Assembly (NCBI GenBank): GCA_027257055.1
Contig: JAPVLO010001688.1
Location: 54,394 to 118,393 of the forward strand
Direction: 5' to 3'
DNA: 64,000 nucleotides
DNA from: Cephalopachus bancanus
Lineage: Eukaryota; Chordata; Mammalia; Primates; Tarsiidae
Positions 28,850-40,545 of this stretch are shown in pieces (the first letter of the stretch is position 1; the number at the start of each line of letters is the position of its first letter). The position numbers were made by a program, and so were the translations under genes. Under the pieces are notes generated by a model. The model searched no databases and was not told where the DNA came from. It saw nothing but the letters and a program-made list of their open reading frames with translations.

Positions 28850-29000
28850 CATCATGTATTCAAATCCCCTCAGTTTTATAGATGAAGAAACTGAGACATA
28901 GAAGAACGGATGCCTTCCCAAAGACTATGATGCAGCTTGAAAATGAAAGAGCCGGAGCTGGGATCCAGTTATCCTGTATCCACCGCAGAGCTTGTTCAGA
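28850..29000 (+). repeat. MIR SINE fragment
   Basis: tttatagatgaagaaactgagacatagaag followed by gagccggagctgggatccag in the right order matches the MIR core. It is old and diverged. Confidence 0.65.
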
Positions 29001-29418
29001 ACTATTCTGTACTAAAATTGAAGTTCCATAAGAATTAAATGGAAGCAGAAGTTTGTGAATCAGAATACATATGCTATGACATTCTAAAATAAGCTTATGT
29101 GGTTTTTTCTTACAATTTAATCCTCATTTTCTCATCAGATGAAAGTTTCTGAATTGATCATTGATGAATACACAGGCACAAGCTGTGAATTTTTACCATA
29201 CTTTGATCACATTTTTTCTTGCCTGGATTATTAGCAAAATAATACATGTCATAGTACTTGATTGCTAAGTGAGACAGATAAGTGTGAAATTATTTTTCAA
29301 GGAATACACATGCTCATCTTTCAGGAAGTACTTTGCTCATGATTACATGTGCGCTTAGACAAAAGTACAGTTTTTATCTTGTCACTTGAGATGTAATTAT
29401 TCATAAACTTAAGGAGTT

Positions 29419-29542
29419 TCTTTCATGGCCTATAATAAGATCTTATTGGCCAGAGATGTTTTCCATGTATTATGTACATATTTTGGCTCATCATGTAGCA
29501 TAGTTAAGGAGGTCTAGCAGCTTTGTTTTCCTACTTTGAAAG
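29419..29542 (+). repeat. Local direct duplication, copy 1
   Basis: 124 bp starting tctttcatggcctataataa reappears 2157 bp downstream at 31576-31699 with three mismatches and no gaps. Confidence 0.95.
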
Positions 29543-30847
29543 TTTTCAACATGCCAAATGCCTCTTGTGCTTGTGACATGACACTTTTGATCTATTATAG
29601 GGAGAAAAAGGTTTTTCTTCCATCTACCTAAAATATTCCCCAATACAAGAAATTTGACAGCATAAAATTCAGTACCTAACAGGATGACTCATCTTCTGGC
29701 ATTTGGTTAACCTAGCAATTTGTTCTGAGAGAAGCAAACATTCAAATGAAGAGTAATTTTGATGATTAAAAGATAGAAAGCAAAGGGAGACCAGGTGGTA
29801 AAAATCATTTTAAAAACCACTTGTTAGTGCCATCACAAAGGTTAAGAAACCAACTCCAGAAATAGTTTTTTACAAAGAGAAAAATATTTTTAAACCATGT
29901 GTATGATATCATTAGCCACCACTCCACCCACTATCTCCTTTCCGGTTTACTTTTCTTCATAGTATATCTACAACTAGGAGAATCTACAAAAATATATAAT
30001 AAATTATTTTAAACCTCAAACCATTTAACTTCAGAGAAAACATGTCACATAGCAGAATAGCATTCTATTTATACATTTAATATCTAAATGATTTTCTTCA
30101 AAAACCAGTAACAGCGCAAAATTTACTTTTGGTGATTTTTAAATTATTTATCCTCATTTTAATCAAAACCATATTATTTTTCTTGTTTCAAATTGCTAAC
30201 ATGTATCATTTGTGCTTTCATAATCTAATGGATGGGAAGTTGTTTCCACTGAAATATCAATGTAAAGTTTCTACCAATAGTATCCAGTGATGAACTTGAC
30301 AATGTTTCCTTAGGAAGTAAAGCAAAACTTGGCATCTTAAATGATCAAACATTAATAATGGCTTGAGTAGATTATTGCTGATGAACAGAAGCAAATCCTA
30401 ACAAAACACCATAATTATATTTGATTTCTGTTCTTACTTATGAAAAATGATCATTGATTAGGTATCTTTTTCCTAGTCATTTATTATCATATTTTCTGCT
30501 TAAGTTCATTTATGCTAGGGAGTCAATTTTAATTACTGCATTATCTCTATTATTCCTTCTTCTGTGTTCATTTTAAAATGCTGAAGTTGTCCATCAGTCA
30601 AAGTTGAAAGAATCAGAATCTTGGTGTCTGTATAGTGGTTACCTGATCTTCAAAACTCCCTATAAAGGGTTTTTAAAAGATATTTCAAATGTGTTATGTA
30701 TGTTCAAGGATACTTTTAAAATCTTATCTGGCTTGGGAAATAAAATTTTCTATTTAGTATACATTTAGATGCACCCAGTATTCCCCTTTCCTAGAAAGGT
30801 TATCACTTGATGAAGTGCTTTTCTAGGGCCAACCTCTGAGCCTACAA

Positions 30848-31155
30848 CTGGCCATCCCTATCCACGGGTCCTACATCTGCAGAGTCTTCCAATCATGGAT
30901 CAAAAACATTTATAAAAATAATTTTAAATAAAAAAACATTTTTTTAAAATTCAGTATAACAATTATTCACATAGTATTTAGATTGTACTAGGGATCACAA
31001 ATAATCTAGAGATAATTTAAAGTAAGAGGAAGATGTGCATAGGCTATATGCAAATACTACATCATTGTATATAAGGAACTTGACTATCCATGGATTTTGG
31101 CATCTGCAGGGGCTCCTGGAACCAAGTCTTCATGGATACCAAGGGATAATTATAT
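30848..31155. repeat. Tigger/MER2-like DNA transposon relic
   Basis: The start ccatccctatccacgggtcc, the middle gctatatgcaaatactac and the end tggataccaagggataatta match the remembered non-autonomous Tigger pattern. The two ends look like each other's reverse complement (tatcca-type core). No transposase is encoded. Confidence 0.65.
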
Positions 31156-31575
31156 TGTGTTAGATATAAAGACAAATGGATGAATGACAAACTATCTCTT
31201 CTACAATTCCCCATCATATTTTTTTAAAGGAAAAACACCAAATTAAGTATATAAGAACTTTGCACATGGCTCTAAATTAATTAATAATTATGATATTTAC
31301 AAATATAATTGTGAATAATGTTTGACATAGTATTTGAAACATTTGGTTTCTATAATCATTCCTCTTTTTAATGTGAGTCCTAACTTATTTTAATGTATTG
31401 CAAAAATGCAAAAACTTAATAGTTTGCATTTTATATGGCTAGAAATTTGTATACAAAGTCTTCTGCCATAATAAAAACAAAATGGAGGAGCACAAAAATA
31501 AGCAATCACAGTTTTCCTTGTAGTCTTGTCTCCTGATGCACTACCCCACACAGACATGACTACATTTCTCATCAC

Positions 31576-31699
31576 TCTTTCATGGCCTATAATAAGATCT
31601 TATTAGCCAGAGATGTTTTCCATGTATTATGTACATATTTTGGCTCATCATGTAGCATAGTTAAGGAGGTCTAGTAGCTTTGTTTTCCCACTTTGAAAG
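31576..31699 (+). repeat. Local direct duplication, copy 2
   Basis: Same 124 bp as 29419-29542. The differences are ttggcc/ttagcc, ctagcagc/ctagtagc and cctactt/cccactt. Flanking sequence on either side is unrelated between the copies. Confidence 0.95.
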
Positions 31700-33117
31700 C
31701 TTTGGAGAGTTTTAATCGCCACTGGGCTGAAAGACTGTCATCCTAATTTTCTTCTTTATGTAGATATGGCACAAGTGACTTTTTAATTATTAACAAGTTG
31801 CTTTTAAGTAGATTTACTTGACTAACATCCACCTTAGTATATCACGACTTTACTTAAAAGGAGAAGGAAACATTTTCCACATACAATACTAAATATCTTA
31901 TTACAATATAAACTAATTTTTATTATTTCATAGGCAATAATAAGACTCCCCTAGCAGTTCAAAACAGAGTTTTATATCAAATATAAAAGTTGCCACACTT
32001 GAACTGGGAGATAGGATTCTTAACTGAACCATTGAAGTGCTAACTTTTACTGTAAGATTTGTAGATACTACTGCAAAATAAACAAAATGACTGTTGGAGA
32101 GCATGTCATTTTCCTATTTGTAGCTTGAAGACTGCAAAGATCCATATCAATACAGTCCTATTTTTCTAATTAAATTTTCTCATTTTCACTTTGAAAGATA
32201 TTCACCAGTCTGGGCAAGGATAACCCAAAGATATTCCTCAGAGAAAGAACACACATAAAATATTATGCTTAGAGTTCACATGTGTTACGTAGCTTTGAAA
32301 TGATACAATCACTTACATGGTTGGCTGTTTTGCTGTGACAAGAACTTGGAGTGTACTTCTCACCTCCTTTTCCAAGTGTGACACTAGAATTCACCAGAAT
32401 CTATACATAAGCTACTGCCCTTGACTACTAAGCTTCAAAATACATATAAACCTAAGAATTTGATGGGCTCTTTGAGAGCTTAGGCAGGTTTCAGCCACTT
32501 CTCTGAAGATGTCAAGTGTATTCTGTGGCAGGGTTGCACTGTCAGCCACTTCTTGGAAGACTGCCAGCTCAGGCCACCACAGGACTTCACACACCAGCAC
32601 TGACACCACCACCCTCTAGCACTGAAGGGCCTTTTACATTTCTGAGGATCTCCACTGTGTTGGGTGCCATCTCTTCTGAGAAATCACTTGGGGAAAAGGT
32701 GCACCTCAAATTTAACTAGACTTTTGTTTTCACAGAAGCTTTTTCTATCCTGATTGAGCTGCTAGACTTTAGTAAGTTTGGAATTCACTATGTGACTAAT
32801 GTAATTCATAAATTTGAGTATATTTCCTGTGAGATTTGCTCACATTATTCTCCCCCTCTTCAAGCATTATGAACCTAAAAAAAAAGTATTTTTGTACAGC
32901 AATAAACTGTGATTTGTGAAGTCATACTTTGATCATCTCCTTATCATAACCATACAAAACAGTGTGGTTCAATGCGATCCTTTCTTTGATCAGTTTTGGC
33001 ATCTTTGTGAAATGAAGCAGTAAAGGAACTTGGGATTTTAGTTCATGTGTAATCTTGGAAATAACAAGTCACCAGAGAGGCCATTCCAAAAGATGCAGAA
33101 ATATCTGAAATAATATG

Positions 33118-33996
33118 TGAAAGGTACCTATAGAAATCTAGAAGAAACTTAGCTTACTCTTAGTTTAGTCTTTTTGCCTCAGCATAACCATTAGAAAGCA
33201 TTCAGACCTTCTACTACAGAACAAGCAGCAGCCTATCCCATCCCCTCCCAGGCAAATCTCCTTCAGATGCAAGACCAGGACAACCCAACCTTTCAATTCA
33301 TGGTTTAGCATAATAATCTCTAGTAAACTTTTAGGTTCCTTGTCAAGGTCGAAGATCAAAGAGCACCCTTTGACTGGCCAAAGTCATAAAAATAATAATA
33401 TGACCACCATTGGTCAAGGAATTTGTGAGTTGCAAATGTCTAAGTTTGTGAATTGAAAATGCCTAACAAGTCTCTTGCAGGAACCCCCCCCCCAGGGTTA
33501 ACCTAATCAGCCCTTTGTGACCTACCTGATATGAATAAACCCTACCATGGCAGCAGTCATGTGACCAACCAACCCGTCTGCCTGTTTCCATCACCTGACA
33601 TCATCAGTACCTGTGCTTGACTGACCCTTTGTGATGATGTGGAAGCAGACCACCACCCAATCATCTTAATGATCTTCCCCCATCTAGGGGAATGGTTAAA
33701 AGGACTCAACCACAAGCAACCAGTGGCCATTGCCTTGCTAGGTGCGGCCATGTGCTCTTTGAGCTATGGCTGTAGCCATGCTTCCTGGCTTTGGACACCC
33801 TCCCCCAACTTGGGGAGGTGAATCTTCTTTCTTCCTTCTCTTTCTCTCTCTAGTTTACTTTTAAATAAACTTTTCTTTCTTAACCTTTTTGTGTGTTGCA
33901 ATTCTTTGCATTGCTCGGATCTCTGGGTTACCAGTGCTGCATCCCCCCTTGCCTCTCCACCCCTCCATCCGCCCTCACCCTGTCCGGACCTTAACA
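33118..33996 (+). repeat. Solo LTR (class I ERV type) with perfect 5-bp duplication
   Basis: The element starts tgaaaggtacc and ends ccttaaca, so it has TG...CA ends. It is flanked by atatg at 33113-33117 and 33997-34001. Within it lie a TATA-like ggttaaaagg near 33694 and AATAAA near 33864. No internal retroviral sequence adjoins it, so it is a recombined solo LTR of about 879 bp. Confidence 0.8.
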
Positions 33997-34001
33997 ATAT
34001 G

Positions 34002-34652
34002 TGCTTTTAATGTCAGCAAAATATACATGCAAGGAGTCATGTTTTGGTATATTTAAAGAATGTCTCCAGTCCTAAAATAATCTAGATTATAAAATAATAT
34101 CATAGTTATTTTTTCTACTTGTTTCTCTCTGCTTTTAGCATTTCTCAAATAAAACATCAAGGAAAATACAACAGATCTTGGATACATATTTCTCTAAATA
34201 ACTTTTAAGAGAGATATCCTAGTAGTCTTCAAAATATTTTCATCTTCAATTATGTGTCATTATTATTCCAGTGTCAATTTATAATTGAAAGCTTACTATT
34301 TTCCCACTTAGGCTCCAGGTTTTTATTTGTATTTTACCTCCTCCTTATTTGAATCTATTGTTTTGCTCTTAGCTCACAGTAATTTTCTTGCAGTGTATAG
34401 AAAGGAGTGAGCTTGATAAATACCTCCCCTTAAAAATCAACTAGAAGTTTTCTTTTATAATAAAGCTCTTCCATATTTACTGAAGAAGCAAAGCTAAGTG
34501 TACTTTTCATCAGCATGAGTCAGAAACAGAAGCAGACATTTGTTCAGCAGGAAGTCAGGATAATGGGATTTCCAGCTCCTCCTAAATCATTTCGTGAAAG
34601 ATAATATCATTTTATGTAAGACAAATTCCCAGAAATGTTACCACCCCCAACA

Positions 34653-34704
<52 letters not shown>

Positions 34705-35002
34705 GGTCCGAAGGAAACTATTACACCTTGGGTATTTGCCTAGACATTGTCTGAAAATTACAGAAAATTGTCATAATCAATCTAATCACAACTGTTAAAG
34801 GAAATAATCTTCAACATAGAGTTATTTCATACTCGACTACAATGTAATTTTTATTTCTGATATAATATGAGGTTGCACAGAAACACTCAGGTTAAACTTA
34901 AGAAAGGTAAACTGGAAACCATCTTAACATTGTACTAAAGATGTGATCACAAGTCTTTCAAATTATATAAAAAGTGTTCTGGAATGGGATTGGGAGTTAC
35001 AG
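34002..35002. other. Non-coding with (CA)n microsatellite at 34651-34701
   Basis: A CA dinucleotide run lies in otherwise unassigned AT-rich sequence. No coding or RNA gene was recognised. Confidence 0.6.
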
Positions 35003-35130
35003 TTTGTTGTTGAGACAGGATTTCTCTGTGTTGTCCAGACTGGCCTTGAACTCCTGGGCTCAAGTGATCCTCCTGCCTCAGCCTCCCAAGTAGCTGGACT
35101 ACAGGTATGCACCACCATGCCTGACACTTT
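35003..35130 (-). repeat. Alu left-monomer (FLAM-like) fragment, antisense
   Basis: ttgagacaggatttctctgt, then gaactcctgggctcaagtga and tgcctcagcctcccaagtag cover a single Alu-type arm only. Confidence 0.75.
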
Positions 35131-36339
<1,209 letters not shown>

Positions 36340-36630
36340 TTTGGCCAAATGAAGTAACGGCAAATTTCTTTATTTATTTTATGCATTTATTGCCATACTA
36401 TGCTGGATACATAATAATTATACATATTTATGGAGTACAGTGTGTATTTTTATACATGTATGCAATGTATAATGATCAAATTGGGTTAATTAGCATATCC
36501 ATCACCTCAAACATTTATCATTATTTGTGTCTGCAACATTCAAAATCCTCTCTCCTAGCTATTTGAAAAAGTCATTTAAATTGTAATTTGCTATAGTTAC
36601 CCTACAGTACTATAAAAACTGGGACTTATT
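36340..36630 (-). repeat. L1 3' UTR fragment, antisense
   Basis: atttatggagtacagtgtgt, tacatgtatgcaatgtataa and gcatatccatcacctcaaac follow the 3' UTR of middle-aged L1 subfamilies in reverse. Confidence 0.65.
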
Positions 36631-37008
36631 CCCCCAAGCTAACTATAATTTTGAGGAAGGTGATCTACTGACCACAAATATGAAACTTTACCCTAATATG
36701 AATCATAATTTTAGGTGGGTTTTTATGCTAACTTAGCTCCTAAAACCTTGATAAATGAACACCTACAACTATAATAAATGAGAAAACAAGGCTATTCAAT
36801 TTAATCTGTAAGTGTGCTCCTATTCTCAAGCAGGTAGAATTCATTGTATATTAGTATTCAAAATTATATATATTCTACAAGACAAGTTGTGTGATAATTC
36901 ATGAGTTATCTCCATCATAAAGTGGAACATACTATTACTTACTTTAAAACAGATTAGAAATAAGCAAGGGAGAGCTTTTTTTATAATTACATTCACTTTG
37001 TTTTTTTC
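36631..37008. other. Non-coding, nothing recognised
   Basis: Short AT-rich gap between two L1 pieces. Confidence 0.4.
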
Positions 37009-37878
37009 TCTTTATTTTAAAGATGTGAAGTACAATTCAGTGTTAGGTAGACAAATGTTCATTATGCAGGCACCCCTGTTGAGATGTGCCCCTCCCTCCC
37101 TTGGCAATTTCCCACTACTGCCAATCCCTTTCTTATACTATTATTATTGTTCAAGGTTTGCTTGTGAGTGAGAACACATGGTGCTCTGTTCTTTGTTTCT
37201 GTGATAGATCACTGAGTATGAGAGACTCTGAATCCATCCAAGTTGCTGTGAAGTCCATATGTTTGTTCTTCTTTGTGGCTGCATAATATTCCATTGCATA
37301 TCTGTACCACATTTTTTTAATCCAGTCAAGCTTCTATGGGCAGCATGGTTACGTCCATGTTTTTGCTATTGTGAATAGAGCTGTAACAAACATGTGTGTG
37401 CAGGTATCTTTTTGGTAGAATGACTTGAGTTCCTCCAGGTATATTCCCAATTAGGGGGATTGCTGGGTCAAATGGAAGGTCAATTTCTAGCTCTTTCAGA
37501 TATTGCCACACTGTCTTCCAAAGAGGTTGCACTAGTTTGCATTCCCACCAGCAGTACAGAAGCCTTCCTTTTTCTCCACATCCTTGCCAGCATCTGTTGT
37601 TTGTTTTATTAATGAGGGCCATACTTACTGGGGTTAGGTGGTATCTCAATGTGGTTTTGATTTGCATTTCTCTGATGATAAGTGAGGCTGAGCACTTTTT
37701 CATGTGTCTGTTGCTGCCCATATATCTTCTTTTGAGGAGTGTCTATTCATGTCTTTTGCTCACTTTTTAATGGGGCTGTTTGCTTTTTTCCTTTCAGCAC
37801 GTTTGAGTTCCTTGTAGATCCTAGACAGGCCTTTGTCAGATATATAGCTGGCAAATATTTTTTTCCATTCTGTGGGCT
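37009..37878 (-). mobile_element. 5'-truncated L1, antisense
   Basis: Reversed 3' UTR and the last part of ORF2 (the minus frame at 37721-37326 reads [20 protein letters not shown] and [11 protein letters not shown]). It breaks off abruptly after 'ttccattctgtgggctga'. Confidence 0.88.
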
Positions 37879-38053
37879 GAGCCAACTTAAAGTAAGGGTT
37901 CTTACAAAGAAATGAAGCAAAATATAAGTTTTTCCTCAGGGAAAAAATTTTAAGAAACAATAAAGTAACCAAAGAGATGTCTTTCATATCCTAGAACTAC
38001 ACACACTTGCAAGGAAAAATGTGGCTTCTGCTTGTGCAAAAAAAAAATTGTAA

Positions 38054-38343
38054 GCCGGGCTCGGTGGCTCAGCCTGTAATCCCGCGCCTTTGGGAGGCTG
38101 AGGTGAGTGGATTGCCTGAGCCCACGGGTTCGAGACCCACCTAGGCAGCGAGACCTCATCTCTACAATAAATCAAAAAATCAGCTGGGCGTGGTAGTGCA
38201 TGCCTGTAATTCCAGCTACTTGGAAGGCTGAGGCGGAAGGATCGCCGGAGCCCAGCAGGCCGAGGCTGCAGTGGCCGGAAGCGGCCACTGCACTCCAGTC
38301 TGGGTGACAGAGTGAGACTCTAACTCAAAAAAAAAAAAAAAAA
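38054..38343 (+). repeat. Alu SINE, sense, near-consensus lineage copy
   Basis: It starts gccgggctcggtggctcag, has CTCTACAATAAATCAAAAAATC in the middle and ends gagactctaactc plus a 17-base A tail. Flanking aaaattgta is repeated after the tail. Confidence 0.93.
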
Positions 38344-38682
38344 TTGTAGATATGAGAGTTGCTCAAGTTCATTTACAGTGAAAAGGAGTTAGTAGTGTAT
38401 CTATATAAGAATAACACTATGAAATGTGATTATTTTATTAAATATTATGAAAGGAACCAAAGACAGTAATCCAAAAGTACATACTCTTTTCATCTGGGAT
38501 AGAAGAGCAAAATAAATCACTAATTCTATTGCAAGCAGTAAATTGCAATAAGCTTGTCTATTGGTCAAGCAGTAAAGATACTTGCTTAGAGCAACATAAC
38601 CAAACATATCTGTCTTTACAAATAAAAACATTGTTATTTAAATGTGGTTCAAGATTTCATACATAATCTTACAAGCACTAAA

Positions 38683-38983
38683 TTTTTTTTTCTTTGAGTT
38701 AGAGTCTCCCTCTGTCACCCAGGCTGGAGTGCAGTGGTACACTCATGGCCACCGCAGCCTTGACCTGCTGAGCTCAGGTGGTCCTTCCACCTCAGCCTTC
38801 CAAGTAGCTGGAACCACAAGCATATGCCACCACATCTGGCTAATTTTTTTCCTTTTTTTTTTTAACTGTAGAGACGAGGTCTCACCAAGTTGCTCAGGCT
38901 GGTCTTAAACCCTTGGGCTCAGGCAATCCTCTCACCTCTACCTCCCAAAGTGGTGGGATTACAGGTGTGAGCCACCACACCCA
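38683..38983 (-). repeat. Alu SINE antisense with target-site duplication
   Basis: T tract then ctttgagttagagtctccct and a complete reversed Alu. The flanks share agcactaaat. Confidence 0.9.
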
Positions 38984-39028
38984 GCACTAAATATAAATTT
39001 TGACAGTAGCAAATTAAAAAATAAAACA

Positions 39029-39395
39029 GGCTGGGAGCAGTGATTCATGCCCGTCATCCCAACACTTTGAGAGGCCAAGGCAAAAGGATTACTTGAGCCC
39101 AGGAGTTCAAGACTAGACTAGTTAAGTTAGTAAGACATCCATCTTTGAGAAAAAAAGTTATCCAGGCATGGTAGGTAGCTCCTGCCTATATCCCATCTTC
39201 TCAGGAGGCTGAAGTTGGAAAATCCCTTGAGCCCAGGAGTTTGAGGCTACAGAGAGCTATAATCGTGCCACTGCACTCCAGCCTGGGTGATCAAGCATCT
39301 GGGTGTCATCTGTAAATAGATAGATAACAGATAAGTAGATAGGTAGGTAGGTAGGTTGATAGATAGATAGGTAGATAGATAAATGAATAGATGAT
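39029..39395 (+). repeat. Older Alu, sense, followed by (GATA)n
   Basis: caggctgggagcagtgattc to gcctgggtgatcaagcatct is a diverged Alu. A GATA/GGTA tetranucleotide tract fills 39314-39395. Confidence 0.8.
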
Positions 39396-39844
39396 AGATG
39401 ATAAAACAAAGCAATATGACTAGTCAATTCAATCAAATGATTTTGTAACTTCTTACAAAACATATTTTTGGAGACAGTTATGATTAAGCTCCTGACATTT
39501 ATAGTTTCCTTAAATTAATCAAGAAAATTCAGATTGTTTTTAATAGATTATCACAAGCATAATACCTCACTTTTATTTTCTCTGCAAATGAGTAAGTTAA
39601 CATCATCAAACTTTAGACTGTAATCAAGAAATTAATAAAGTAATAATGAAAGTAACTTCCAAATCAGATAAGCTAAAGAGATTTTTTGCTAATTACTAAG
39701 TGCCCATGATTTGTCCAGAGAGTGTGACTTACCACTAAGTTCTAGCATGATACAATCTGTGATCCCTGGGTTCTCTGCAAACACCACAGAAGTAGTTACC
39801 ATGCAAAAAAAGACAAGGAAAGTAGGGAAATGAAGTTATATAGT
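39396..39844. other. Non-coding, nothing recognised
   Basis: AT-rich sequence with no assigned element. Confidence 0.4.
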
Positions 39845-39926
39845 TGCAGGCTAACAAAATCAACATGCAAAAACCAGTTAATAGCTGGATATTTCAAACT
39901 ATCCAAAATAGACATTAAGAATACAA

Positions 39927-39996
39927 TCCAGGCCATGCTCAGCACCTCAACCTGTAATCCCAGCACATTGGGAGGCCAAGGTGAGGAAAAAGTTTC
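39927..39996 (+). repeat. Truncated Alu left-arm fragment
   Basis: ggccatgctcagcacctcaa and tgtaatcccagcacattggg, then the Alu sequence stops. What follows (39997-40086) is unassigned. Confidence 0.65.
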
Positions 39997-40086
39997 AACA
40001 AAGCTAATTTTTAAAGGCCTATATGACAAAAAATCTCGTTATACTTTGTGTATACATAAGACTTATTAAGTCTAAATAAGTAAACA

Positions 40087-40363
40087 GGGCCGGCCTTGGT
40101 GGCTCAGCCTGTTTTGGAGACTGAGACGAGTGGATTGCCTGAGACCGCAGGTTCGAAACCTGCCCAGCAACTGGGCGAGACCTCATCTCTACAAGAAATC
40201 AAAAATTATCCAGGCATGGTAGCGCATGCCTGTAGTTCCAGCTACTTGGAAGGCTGAAGCAGAAGGATTGCCAGAGCCCAGCAGGTTAAGGTGGCAGTGG
40301 CCCCTGAGCATGCCACTGCACTCCAGCCTGGGTGAGGAGTGAGACTCCAACTAAAAAAAAAAA
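40087..40363 (+). repeat. Alu SINE, sense, left arm shortened
   Basis: It starts ggccggccttggtggctcag, lacks about 10-15 bp around the left-arm 'aatcccagc' box, and ends gagactccaacta plus an A tail. Confidence 0.88.
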
Positions 40364-40545
40364 GAATACAGTCCCATTCACAATAGCAACAAAAAATAAA
40401 ATACTCAGGTGTACATTTTACCAAGGAAGTGAAAGATCCAAAGACCTGTATTCTGAAAACTATAAATCACTGATTAAAGAAATTGAACAAAACACAAATA
40501 AATGGAAAATACCTCATGCTCATGAATTGGAAGAATCAATAACTT

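Larger units (their letters stand above)
29001..33112. other. Repeat-poor AT-rich non-coding block
   Basis: Apart from a Tigger-like relic and a local duplication, no mobile elements or coding sequences were recognised. Frames are short and lack domains. Confidence 0.45.
39845..40545 (+). repeat. L1 ORF2 fragment, sense, split by Alu material
   Basis: Left piece: gcaggctaacaaaatcaaca to gaatacaatcc (39845-39926). Right piece: gaatacagtcccattcacaa to gctcatgaattggaagaat (40364-40545). They are consecutive parts of ORF2. The repeated agaataca(a/g)tcc on both sides marks the insertion point. Confidence 0.7.

Noticed and set aside
39314..39395. CRISPR-like spaced repeats
   Set aside because: It is a simple GATA/GGTA tetranucleotide tract in a eukaryotic genome, and no repeat-spacer structure exists.
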